Source: Streptomyces leeuwenhoekii
GTDB taxonomy: Bacteria > Actinomycetota > Actinomycetes > Streptomycetales > Streptomycetaceae
NCBI RefSeq assembly: GCF_001013905.1
Contig: NZ_LN831790.1
Span: 7,020,001 to 7,084,000, forward strand
Direction of reading: 5' to 3'
Length of the DNA stretch: 64,000 nucleotides
The notes beneath the pieces were generated by a model, which saw only the letters and a list, made by a program, of their open reading frames with translations, was not told the DNA's origin and ran no database searches. This document shows, in pieces, positions 24,691 to 32,430 of the stretch. Within the stretch, counting starts at the first letter, position 1. Each line of letters starts with the position of its first letter. The translations under genes and the position numbers were made by a program.

Positions 24691-24749
24691 CGGGGCTGAG
24701 CGTTCCAGGTGGCGATCAGCAAGGTGACCGACGGGTCCGATGCACGCGC

Positions 24750-24781
24750 TTGACCCGTACCCCAAGGTCCGGGTTTAGCGT
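24750..24781 (+). promoter_or_regulatory. MerR-type promoter with 20-bp spacer and 9-4-9 dyad
   Basis: TTGACC (24750-24755) and TAGCGT (24776-24781) are 20 bp apart, longer than the normal 17 and characteristic of MerR-activated promoters. Inside the spacer lies the dyad ACCCGTACC-CCAA-GGTCCGGGT (24753-24774), 8 of 9 pairs. The MerR-peroxiredoxin start follows 22 bp later. Confidence 0.75.
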
Positions 24782-24803
24782 TCTGGGCGACGAGGAGGTG
24801 CAC

Positions 24804-25769
24804 ATGCGTGCAGGTGAGGCGGCCGCGGCTGCCGGTGTGACGATCAAGGCTCTGCGTTACTACGAGGATTGCGGTCTGCTCAGCCCGGGACGTGCGGCCA
24901 ATGGCTATCGCGACTACACCGCGGAGGACGTCCGGCTGGCCGAGGAGATCCGCAGCCTCGGGACGCTCGGCCTCGCTCCGAAGGAGACCGGACCATTTCT
25001 CGCATGCCTGCGCGCGGGCCACGAGCAAGGTGACCACTGTGTGGAGTCCCTGGCCGCCTACCAGCGGAAGATCGAGGCCCTGGACCTCCTCGTCGCCCGG
25101 TTGACCCGCTCCCGGGACCAGCTGATCCGCCGCCGGGACGCGGCGGCCCAACGAGGTTTCCCCTCGGCCACCGAGCTAGCGAAGGAATCCACCGAGATGC
25201 TGCCCACAGCCGACCCCCTGCCCGCCGATCTGCCGGCTCCGGTGGACGACGGTGCTGCCGCCCACCTTCCGGGTCGTACGCTCCCCGCCCTGTCTTTCAC
25301 CGGCACGGACGGCAGCAATATCCGCCTGGACGCGGTCTTCGAAGGCCGCTGGGTGCTTTTCCTCTACCCGCTCACCGGGGACCCGGCAGCCGATATCCCG
25401 GAAGGCTGGAACGAGATCCCCGGCGCCCGCGGCTGCAGCCAGGAGGCCTGCAGCTTCCGCGACAACCTGGACGCGCTACGGGCGGAAGGCATCGGCCGCG
25501 TCCTCGCCCTGTCCTCGGACCGAGCCGATTACCAGCAGGCACTCGTGGACCGCCTGCACTTGCCTTACCCGATGCTCTCCGATCCCCGGCTCACGCTTGC
25601 GGACGAGCTGAAACTCCCGACGTTCGAGGCAGGCGGCCAGACCCTCTACCGGCGCCTCACTCTCGTACTGCGCGGCGCCACCATCGAGCACGTCTTCTAC
25701 CCGGTCTTCCCGCCGGACACCCACGCCGACGAAGTGGCGCAGTGGTTCCGGGACCATCGCGACGCGTAA
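24804..25769 (+). CDS. MerR regulator fused to a BCP/PrxQ-like peroxiredoxin domain
   Basis: 321 residues. Residues 1-110 are a MerR DNA-binding and dimerisation region (MRAGEAAAAAGVTIKALRYY, wing NGYRDYT, long helix ALDLLVARLTRSRDQL) with a Cys/His cluster ACLRAGHEQGDHC (C68, H73, H78, C79). Residues about 155-320 are a thioredoxin-fold peroxiredoxin: VLFLYPLTGD, then GCSQEACSFRDN with C211 and C216 spaced like the peroxidatic and resolving cysteines of BCP. The Thr that normally precedes the peroxidatic Cys (TPGC) appears replaced (ARGC). It is plausibly a thiol- or peroxide-sensing autoregulator. GGAGGTG precedes ATG 24804. Confidence 0.85.
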   Translation: MRAGEAAAAAGVTIKALRYYEDCGLLSPGRAANGYRDYTAEDVRLAEEIRSLGTLGLAPKETGPFLACLRAGHEQGDHCVESLAAYQRKIEALDLLVARLTRSRDQLIRRRDAAAQRGFPSATELAKESTEMLPTADPLPADLPAPVDDGAAAHLPGRTLPALSFTGTDGSNIRLDAVFEGRWVLFLYPLTGDPAADIPEGWNEIPGARGCSQEACSFRDNLDALRAEGIGRVLALSSDRADYQQALVDRLHLPYPMLSDPRLTLADELKLPTFEAGGQTLYRRLTLVLRGATIEHVFYPVFPPDTHADEVAQWFRDHRDA

Positions 25770-25937
25770 CCGCCCCGATGAAAGGCCGTCATCCCGCCCC
25801 CGCAGCGACACCGACCGGCCGCATCAAGCTGAGCGCTTCAGTTGCCCGGTGAGCGTGTGAGTTGGCCGCTCATAGCCCCTCAGTCCGTCGTGCCCGGCCT
25901 CGCTCACCACCACGACGGGCCGGGGGAGGGGCGCCGG

Positions 25938-26408
25938 TCAGCTCGTGCGCGGGCCGACCGTGATGCGGAAGACGGGGTGGTCGGGGGCCGAGGCGATGAT
26001 CTCCTCGTCGGACGACGCGGCGGTGACCCCCTGGAAGTACTGGTCGACCTCCCAGCCCCACTTCTCCAGGTAGGTCCGCAGAACTGGGAGCTTCTCGTCG
26101 TCGGGGAGCTCCACCGCGGTGAAGGCGCGGACCTCGCGGCCGACGCGCAGTTCCCCGCCCCCGGCGGCGCGCATGTTGCGCACCCACTGCGAGTGTCCGC
26201 GCGCCGAGACCAGATACCGCGCGCCGTCGTAGGTGTGCGGGTTGACCGGGATGCGCTGCATCCGTCCGCTGGTGCGGCCGCGGACGGACATCTCCGCGGT
26301 GCCCGCGAGGCTCAGACCGTGCCGGGCCAGCCAGCCGACGACTCGGTTCAGCCGGAGGGCCAGCGGGCTGGCCTTCAGGTAGTACGGCGATGACGGCGAC
26401 GGTGACAT
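25938..26408 (-). CDS. Nitroreductase family deazaflavin-dependent oxidoreductase
   Basis: 156 residues of the Ddn/F420-dependent split-barrel family: TAEMSVRGRTSGRMQRIPVN near residue 36, YDGARYLVSARGHSQWVRNM and RAAGGGELRVGREVRAF. These use reduced coenzyme F420 to reduce quinones, nitro compounds or enoates. The upstream region holds five copies of an 11-bp palindrome that also occurs upstream of the TetR gene at 28757, so regulation by that TetR is likely even though a hydrolase gene now lies between them. Confidence 0.87.
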   Translation of the reverse strand: MSPSPSSPYYLKASPLALRLNRVVGWLARHGLSLAGTAEMSVRGRTSGRMQRIPVNPHTYDGARYLVSARGHSQWVRNMRAAGGGELRVGREVRAFTAVELPDDEKLPVLRTYLEKWGWEVDQYFQGVTAASSDEEIIASAPDHPVFRITVGPRTS

Positions 26409-26429
26409 GGGACCCCCAGGACATGGTGA

Positions 26430-26555
26430 GAGCGCCGCTCACGATTGTGAGCACTGCTCTCGCTTCGATGGGTCCAGTCTGAGCGAGAGTGACGCCCTGC
26501 GCAAGAGCAGTGCTCTCGTTTCTGTGCGCCGCTCTCTTCTCTTGGTGCGCCGCTC
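26430..26555. promoter_or_regulatory. Array of five 11-bp palindromic sites before the nitroreductase gene
   Basis: GAGCGCCGCTC (26430), GAGCACTGCTC (26449), GAGCAGTGCTC (26505), GTGCGCCGCTC (26524) and GTGCGCCGCTC (26545). The form is a 5-1-5 dyad with arms GAGC(A/G) or GTGC(G). Spacing is 19 bp in two steps and 21 bp in one, with a 56-bp gap (about three times 19). The remaining sequence to 26875 contains no gene I can support. Confidence 0.75.
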
Positions 26556-26875
26556 CCGTCTGGGGGTGCCGGCAAGAACGCTGTCACCGGCCGCAAAACG
26601 GCGTGATCTTGCGATGAAGGGGCCACGGGGGGTGATCTTGAAGCCCTGAGGCAGGCCACAGCCGTCACCCGAACGGGCAGGGCCGGGTCTGCCATCGGCC
26701 CGGCCACAGAGGTGATCGAGCGGCCGGGGTCCAGGAAGGCTGCCCGGCCACAGGCGACGTCTGCCGGGAGAGCGGTCCCTGACCTGTGCAGTCCGCAGCG
26801 GGGCCACACCGCGGACGGCACTCCGGCAGGAAAGGGCGACGGCCGCCGTGCCGTCGGCTGCCGCGGCGCGGCTGA

Positions 26876-26907
26876 TCAGCGGCTTTCGCCCGGGCGAAAG
26901 CCGCTGA
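26876..26907. repeat. 32-bp perfect palindrome over the hydrolase stop codon
   Basis: Arms TCAGCGGCTTTCGCCC (26876-26891) and its exact complement (26892-26907) meet with no spacer. The left end is the stop codon of the minus-strand hydrolase gene, so the palindrome encodes its last ten residues and probably also acts as its terminator. Confidence 0.85.
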
Positions 26908-28330
26908 GGTCGCCGTAGTCCGACAGAACGCCGACCAGGTCACCGGGTTTGTGCCGCAGGGTGGTGTCCAGGAAGGCGAGAGTGGTCGCGGCGACGACGT
27001 GCACGCTCTCGGTGCGGCCTAGGGACCCGGCTACCGATGGCACCGGCGGCAGATACAGGGGGCCGTCCATGAAGGTGAGGTGCGCGGCGCCGGGGATGGT
27101 GAGCCGGTAGCTCGTCGCGGTGCTGAGCTCGAGGACCTTGGTGAGGCGAGGTATGTAGCGCGGGTCGGTTTCTGGGCCGATGGCCTGGGTGAGCGCGAGC
27201 GCGGGCTGGTGGAAGGGACGCGGGTCGGGGTCGCGGGGGTAGCCGTCCAGATTGATGACGGCGTCGAACCGGAGGTCCTGGCGGGCTGCCTGCAGGGCGG
27301 CACCGCCACCCAGGGAGTGGCCGGTCGCCGCGGTTCGGCCGGTGTCCAGGCGCCCGGTCAGCGGGCCCGCGATCTCACCTCGGTCCAGACGGCCCAGCTG
27401 AGTGAGGACGAAGCTGAGGTCGGCGGCCCGAACCCTCGTTGCTTCGACGGCCAGTTCGTCGTCCTCGTCGTCGTCGCCGGTGGAGGCGATCTTGGTGTGG
27501 ACCGTTCGGCCGTCGGCGAGGACGACGGCGGCGGAGTCGTACAAGTGGTCGAGGGCGGCGACCACATAGCCGTGGCCGGCCAGTTCCTCCGCCCAGGCGG
27601 TGTTCTGGGTGCGCACTCCTCCCAGCCCCGGGGAGAACAGTACGACCGGGAACCGCCCTCCCCTGTCGGCCACCGGGACGTCGAAGACCGAATGGGTGCG
27701 GGCACGCGGGACGCCGTCGACCAGGAAGCCGGGCAGGCCGGCGTAGCGCGCGAGCGCGTCGGAGACGGTGTGGGCCTCGTGCTCCGTGCGTCCGAGGTAC
27801 TGGGCCCGCTGCGCGCCCGCGGGGCTCTTCTGCGCGGGGTACCAGAGCTGGACCACGACCGTGCGCCGGTCGTGCGGGTCGGCGGTGGCGGTCTCGGGAC
27901 GGTGCGGGTCGGTCCACTGCAGCACGCGGGTGCCGACCGCGAAGTCGCCTGACGGCTCGGGGAACACGGGTACGGGACAGGCCCAGGCGGCCGCCGGGCC
28001 CGAGGCGATCAGGCCGATGCAGGCCACCGATCCCGGCAGCGCCAGCCACCATCGGGCCCGCCTCGTCGGCCGGCCGGTACGTTGCCGCAGCAGAGGCACG
28101 ACGGCGAACGGCAACGCGAAGGCGGCCCCCGCCAGTACCGGCAGCATCTGCCAGCGGATCCCCGCCACGCTCAGCACGATCGCGGACAGCACGAAAACCG
28201 CTCCCGTCGCGATCGTGGCGCGTGGGCGGGCGGCGGGGGAGAGCCAGCGTGCCACCACCAGCGCGACGGCACCCAGCAAGACGAGGATTTCCAGGGGAGA
28301 CATCTGAAATCTCGTGATGATCTCGTTCAC
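26876..28330 (-). CDS. Membrane-anchored alpha/beta hydrolase, PAF-acetylhydrolase-like
   Basis: 484 residues. Three hydrophobic helices at about 12-30, 40-58 and 62-80 and a fourth near 105-125 (WWLALPGSVACIGLIASG) precede an extracytoplasmic hydrolase domain. The nucleophile elbow is ATGHSLGGGAALQAARQDLR; an oxyanion region FPVVLFSPGLGGVR, acid LDGYPRDPDPR and His in PGAAHLTFMD complete the set seen in bacterial platelet-activating-factor-acetylhydrolase/lipase proteins. The start is taken as GTG 28330; ATG 28303 is possible. It sits between the nitroreductase and TetR genes and may be a later insertion there. Confidence 0.82.
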   Translation of the reverse strand: MNEIITRFQMSPLEILVLLGAVALVVARWLSPAARPRATIATGAVFVLSAIVLSVAGIRWQMLPVLAGAAFALPFAVVPLLRQRTGRPTRRARWWLALPGSVACIGLIASGPAAAWACPVPVFPEPSGDFAVGTRVLQWTDPHRPETATADPHDRRTVVVQLWYPAQKSPAGAQRAQYLGRTEHEAHTVSDALARYAGLPGFLVDGVPRARTHSVFDVPVADRGGRFPVVLFSPGLGGVRTQNTAWAEELAGHGYVVAALDHLYDSAAVVLADGRTVHTKIASTGDDDEDDELAVEATRVRAADLSFVLTQLGRLDRGEIAGPLTGRLDTGRTAATGHSLGGGAALQAARQDLRFDAVINLDGYPRDPDPRPFHQPALALTQAIGPETDPRYIPRLTKVLELSTATSYRLTIPGAAHLTFMDGPLYLPPVPSVAGSLGRTESVHVVAATTLAFLDTTLRHKPGDLVGVLSDYGDLSGFRPGESR

Positions 28331-28632
28331 CCGGCCATCCTCGGCCCGGGGTACGCGCTGCCGCATCGATCCCGGGTCGCCATCGCGTACAACCGGAGTC
28401 GCAATCGAACACGCCAGGTCAGCGGCTGCTCTGCGACCGCGGGAGGGAGCGGGACTCCTCCTGCGGTCGTATCTCGGCAGGGTGCCGTCAGACCGTGGAC
28501 CCATGTGCTCCGCGGGGCTGCGGCCTACCGTGACAGAGCCGCGGCAGACGCTGGGTGCGCGGCCCACCTGGGCCAGGAGCGTGACGCCCCTCGTTCGCGG
28601 CTGGTGCCGGCGTTCTGACCGCCACCTCGTCC
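28331..28632. other. Intergenic region, no gene recognised
   Basis: Upstream region of the hydrolase (-). I see no coding pattern, only ordinary G/C-rich sequence with an AT-richer patch near 28385-28410 that could hold its promoter. Confidence 0.35.
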
Positions 28633-28720
28633 GAGCGCCGCTCTCGCCTTGGCGCACTGCTTCTCATGCTGGTGCACTGCTCTCTCCCGTGTGCAGTGCT
28701 CCCTTTCGCGTGCACTGCTC
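28633..28720. promoter_or_regulatory. Regular array of five 11-bp palindromes before the TetR gene
   Basis: GAGCGCCGCTC (28633), GCGCACTGCTT (28652), GTGCACTGCTC (28672), GTGCAGTGCTC (28691) and GTGCACTGCTC (28710). Start-to-start distances are 19, 20, 19 and 19 bp, close to two helical turns, so all sites face the same side of DNA. The first member is identical to the first member of the array at 26430. Confidence 0.8.
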
Positions 28721-28756
28721 TGATCGTCATGGAGCCGTCATGGAACACTGACCGCC

Positions 28757-29494
28757 ATGAGCAGCACCGCATACGGCGCCCGCGCGCGGGCCAGGGCCGA
28801 GGTCACCGCCGCCATCAAGGACGAGGCGCGCAGGCAACTGGCGGCGGAGGGCGCCGCCAAGCTGTCGCTGCGTGCTGTGGCCCGCGCCCTCGGCATGGCC
28901 TCCTCCGCCGTCTACCGCTACTTCCCCAGCCGCGACGACCTGCTGACCGCGCTGATCATCGACGCCTACGACTCGCTCGGCGCGGCCGCCGAGGTGGCGC
29001 ACGACGCGGAGGCGGAGGCCGGCCCCGTACAGCGCTGGATCGTGGTGTGCGAGGCCGTCCGCGGCTGGGCGCTGGCGCACCCCCACGAGTACACGCTGAT
29101 CTACGGCTCACCGGTCCCCGGCTACACGGCGCCCGCGGACACGGTCCCCGCCGCGTCCCGTGTCGGGCTCCTGCTCATCGGCATCGCGAGGGACGCCCAT
29201 CAGGGCCTGGGGCTCGCCCGGCCCCGGCTGCCCGCCGAGCTGCGGGACGAGGCCGTGCGGATGGCCTCGGACCTGGCGCCCGACCTGCCGCCGGAGGTCG
29301 TGACGGCGCTCGTCGCGGCATGGGCCCAGTTGTTCGGGCTGGTCGGGTTCGAGCTGTTCGGGCACTACAACAGGGTCGTGGAGGACCGCGAGGCGTTCTT
29401 CCGGCACGCCGTGGCCCGACTCGCCCACGATGTCGGCCTGGTGTACCCGCAACGGGGCCGGTCCGGCGGCGCCGCGGCCACGGGAGAAGAATGA
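28757..29494 (+). CDS. TetR/AcrR-family transcriptional regulator
   Basis: 245 residues. The N-terminal helix-turn-helix is AAKLSLRAVARALGMASSAVYRYF in overlapping parts (about residues 33-57), followed by SRDDLLTALIIDAY. The C-terminal region (GWALAHPHEYTLIYGSPVPG, VVTALVAAWAQLFGLVGFEL) matches the TetR subgroup usually found next to nitroreductase-family or small oxidoreductase genes. The five-site array directly upstream points to strong autoregulation by cooperative binding. Confidence 0.88.
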   Translation: MSSTAYGARARARAEVTAAIKDEARRQLAAEGAAKLSLRAVARALGMASSAVYRYFPSRDDLLTALIIDAYDSLGAAAEVAHDAEAEAGPVQRWIVVCEAVRGWALAHPHEYTLIYGSPVPGYTAPADTVPAASRVGLLLIGIARDAHQGLGLARPRLPAELRDEAVRMASDLAPDLPPEVVTALVAAWAQLFGLVGFELFGHYNRVVEDREAFFRHAVARLAHDVGLVYPQRGRSGGAAATGEE

Positions 29495-29567
29495 CGGACG
29501 GCCGGACGAGTTCGGAGACGCACGCGGAGGAGCGGCCGGGTCTGTCTCGGCGGACGGCCGCGCGTCG

Positions 29568-29620
29568 AGGACGGTGAGGCGCTCGCCCACCCGCGACGGT
29601 GAGGCGCTGAAGCGCTCGCC
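29568..29620. repeat. Two tandem copies of GACGGTGAGGCGCT
   Basis: The 14-bp unit occurs at 29570 and 29595 (25-bp period), the second followed by GAAGCGCTCGCC that can fold back on GGCGCT. It lies between the convergent TetR and DUF6332 genes and may work as a terminator. Confidence 0.45.
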
Positions 29621-29913
29621 TACCCGCCGGTGCCGGTGCCGTGCCCTGTGCCGGTGCGGGCGGGCCGTCCCGACCGCTGGAAGCGGACCAGCACATGGAC
29701 GACCCGGGCGATGAACACGACGGCCGCCACCGTCGCCCCGGTCCCGACGAGCGTGCCGCGCGCACCGTCCGTCAGGTCGAAGACGTACGCCGGTCCCGCC
29801 ACGGCCCCGAACAGTACGGCGGCGGCGAAGGCCGCGCTGCACAGCGCGTACCCGATCTCGACGGTGATCGCGTCCCGCTCGGCCTGCGTCCGTCGTCCCC
29901 CGTGGCGCTCCAT
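29620..29913 (-). CDS. DUF6332 family small membrane protein
   Basis: 97 residues. RRTQAERDAITVEIGYALCS begins the conserved part; two membrane helices follow (about 20-42, AAFAAAVLFGAVAGPAYVF, and 52-76, GTLVGTGATVAAVVFIARVV), with a basic Gly/Thr-rich tail. I recognise the DUF6332 pattern; no function is known. The ATG at 29913 is chosen over an upstream in-frame start since the family begins MxxHxxRRTQAERDA. Confidence 0.8.
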   Translation of the reverse strand: MERHGGRRTQAERDAITVEIGYALCSAAFAAAVLFGAVAGPAYVFDLTDGARGTLVGTGATVAAVVFIARVVHVLVRFQRSGRPARTGTGHGTGTGG

Positions 29914-30009
29914 GCCCGTGAGTGTCACAGGAGGGCGCGCGGCGGGCAAGCAGCCGCCGGTCGGGGCCCCCGGCGCGGGGTACCCCGGGGGCGGACGGCC
30001 CGGCGTCAG

Positions 30010-30741
30010 TCAGATCGCGGAGGCCTCCCGCCACAGTGTGGCGACGGAGGCGTCCCCGGTCACGTCCGGGTACGGCTGACGGTTCCACAGCGACAGATAC
30101 AGCCGTGCGGCGGGGCCGGCGATCTCGCAGTCGGCGTCCGCCGTCTCGATCGGCTCGGTTGCGGGCGGCTCCTCCGTCAGCCGTACGGTCCATACGGCAC
30201 CGTCCACGTCCGTCGCCCGCACCCGCAGCACGCGCGGTTTGTCGCTGCGGACCCTGCTCTTGTGCCGGGCGTGGAAGCCGCGCAGCAACTCGTCGATGCC
30301 GTCCGCGGCGAAGCCGGGGGCTATGCCGCCCGGTGTGCCGCCGCGGGCGGACTCGGCGTCGATGCGGTGCACGGTCGTCTCGTGCGCCTGCCGCCGGGCC
30401 CAGAAGGCCAGCGGCGAGGACGCGGGCAGGAACTGCCAGCACTCCAGGTCGGGCGGGGCGGCGGCGAGGCTGTCGACGAGACGGCGGTGCTCTTCCCGGT
30501 ACCAGGCCAGCAGGTCGGGACCGTCGAGCTCCGGGGGATCGCCCAGGGGGCGGGCGGCGGTGTGCCGCTCGGCGACGAACCCCGCCGCCCAGCGGTGCAC
30601 CGCCCCCGTGTGCCGCAGCAGGTCCCGCACCTGCCAGCCGGGACAGGTCGGCACCTCGGCGTCGACCCCGGCGGTCTCGGCGGCTTCGGCGAGCAACCGG
30701 CCTTCCCGGTCCAGGACTTCGACGTACATGGCAGTCTCCAT
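30010..30741 (-). CDS. Maleylpyruvate isomerase family mycothiol-dependent enzyme
   Basis: 243 residues of the DinB/MDMPI fold. TCPGWQVRDLLRHTGAVHRW holds the first metal-binding His, and RRQAHETTVHRIDAESA the second His-x3-H-x2-D-like set; the C-terminal third is the MDMPI C-domain (ATDVDGAVWTVRLTEEP, GPAARLYLSLWNRQPY). Mycothiol S-transferases of this group detoxify electrophiles. ATG 30741 (METAMYVEVLDREGRL) fits the family start. Confidence 0.87.
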   Translation of the reverse strand: METAMYVEVLDREGRLLAEAAETAGVDAEVPTCPGWQVRDLLRHTGAVHRWAAGFVAERHTAARPLGDPPELDGPDLLAWYREEHRRLVDSLAAAPPDLECWQFLPASSPLAFWARRQAHETTVHRIDAESARGGTPGGIAPGFAADGIDELLRGFHARHKSRVRSDKPRVLRVRATDVDGAVWTVRLTEEPPATEPIETADADCEIAGPAARLYLSLWNRQPYPDVTGDASVATLWREASAI

Positions 30742-30880
30742 GGCAGGCAGTGTGCACGATGGAGTGCGGTCCAAGGGAAGGGCGGTGCGGGGCAGGAGCG
30801 GTCAGGGGAAGGGTGGTTCGGGGCGGGGCCCGGCGTACGCCCTGCCACCGCGGCGCCGGTCGCCGCGGTGGTGGCGGCGC

Positions 30881-32110
30881 TCAGTGGCTCGCGGCCTCGC
30901 GGGGCGGGCCCGAGGTCGCGTGCCGTGTCGCGAGCGCGATCAGCACGGCCACCGCCGCCAGGACCGCCACGCTGGTCAGCGCGGTGGGCAGCGAGAACCA
31001 GTCCGCCATGAAACCGATCGCGGGCGGCCCGAGGAGCATGCCGCCGTAACCGAGGGTGGACGCCGTCGCCACGCCGCTCGGCCCGCCCAGCGCTCCGGCG
31101 CGCTCCACCGCCACCGGGAAGATGTTGGCGAGGCCGAGCCCGGTGACGGCGAAGCCGAGCAGGGCGGCCCACACCGAAGGGGCGAGTGCGCCGAGCAGCA
31201 TGCCCGCCACGGCGGTCGTGCCGCCGGCCACCACCGTGCGGGTGCGGCCCAGGCGCTCCAGCAGGATCGTGCCGCTGAGTCTGCCGATCGTCATGGCCAG
31301 GGCGAAGCAGGAGTAACCCGCCGCCGCCATGCCGGCCGACGCGTCCAGGTCCTCTTCCAGGTGCAGGGCGCCCCAGTCGGCCATGGCGCCCTCGCCGTAG
31401 GCGGTGCACAGGGCGATCAGGCCGAAGGTGAGCACGAGGGCGCGGGTGCGGCCGGCCGGCCGGTGCGGCGCGGTGTCGCGCCGGGGCGCGGCGTCCGGCG
31501 GCACGGGTGGCTCGCAGCGCAGCAGCAGGCGGCCCGCTACGAGGGTGACGAGCAGGCCGATCAGAGTGAGGCCGAGCAGGTGCCGCAGCGGGGAGAGGGA
31601 CCCGGCGACGAGACCGCCCAGCCCGGCTCCGACCATCCCGCCGAGGCTGAAGGCGGCGTGGAAACTGGGCATGATCGGACGCCGCAGAACCGCGACCAGG
31701 TCTACGGCGGCGCTGTTGAAGGCGACGTTGATCCCGCCGTACGCGCTGCCGAAGACGAGCAGGACGGCGCCGAGGGCGAGCGCGGAGTGGGTCAGCGGCG
31801 GCAGGGCCACGCTCAGTGAGAGCAGCACGGCGCAGACGACGGTGACGGGGTGGCTGCCGTAGCGGCGGCACAGGCGGCCGGTGAGCGTCATCGTGACGAC
31901 CGCGCCGGCGGAGACACCGAGCAGGGCGAGCCCGAGGGCGCTGGCGGAGGCGCCGGTCTGCTCCTTGATGGCGGGGATGCGGACGACCCAGCCGGCGAAG
32001 ACGAAGCCGTCGAGGGCGAAGAAGGCGGTGAGAGCGATACGGAGGCGGACGAGGTCGTCGCGGGGACCCGGCACGGCGCTGTGCGAACGGGTTTTGTTTA
32101 TCAGCGGCAC
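30881..32110 (-). CDS. MFS transporter
   Basis: 409 residues with about 12 hydrophobic helices. The loop 2-3 signature appears as GRLCRRYGSHPV and the equivalent in the second half as GRLSGTILLERLGRTR; the conserved VFGSAYGGINVAFNSAAVD and FPVAVERAGALG segments are typical of the FucP/YbjJ-like subgroup of the major facilitator superfamily. Substrate unknown, probably an efflux or sugar-type carrier. The GTG at 32110 is preferred because a good promoter places transcription start right at it, with no ribosome binding site upstream. Confidence 0.87.
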   Translation of the reverse strand: MPLINKTRSHSAVPGPRDDLVRLRIALTAFFALDGFVFAGWVVRIPAIKEQTGASASALGLALLGVSAGAVVTMTLTGRLCRRYGSHPVTVVCAVLLSLSVALPPLTHSALALGAVLLVFGSAYGGINVAFNSAAVDLVAVLRRPIMPSFHAAFSLGGMVGAGLGGLVAGSLSPLRHLLGLTLIGLLVTLVAGRLLLRCEPPVPPDAAPRRDTAPHRPAGRTRALVLTFGLIALCTAYGEGAMADWGALHLEEDLDASAGMAAAGYSCFALAMTIGRLSGTILLERLGRTRTVVAGGTTAVAGMLLGALAPSVWAALLGFAVTGLGLANIFPVAVERAGALGGPSGVATASTLGYGGMLLGPPAIGFMADWFSLPTALTSVAVLAAVAVLIALATRHATSGPPREAASH

Positions 32111-32146
32111 AAAAGTCAGGGTAGGAAGGCGCAACGACAACGGCAA
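32110..32146 (-). promoter_or_regulatory. Promoter giving a probably leaderless MFS transcript
   Basis: On the minus strand TTGCCG (32146-32141) is 17 bp from TACCCT (32123-32118), and the GTG at 32110 starts 7 nt after the -10 box. No Shine-Dalgarno is visible. Confidence 0.6.
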
Positions 32147-32430
32147 GGGCGAAAGCGGCGGTCCCCCTGGCCGCGGTCGCCCCGTCGCGGCCGCCCCCGG
32201 CCGCGAGGACGGCCGGCCCCACGCCGACCTACGGGTCCCGTTGCGGCGGCGTCGACCGCCCCGCAGAGCCCCGCCACACCGTCTGTTGCGCCCCTCGCGA
32301 CCCCTCGGTCGCCAGTGCCCGCGAGCCCGGCACCCGGCCCGGTGTACCGCCTCCCCGACGGGGTGCGGCGCGCGTTCGCCCCACCGGCCGTGCGAGGCGC
32401 CGGGCGGTGTCGCATACGCTCGGCACCACC

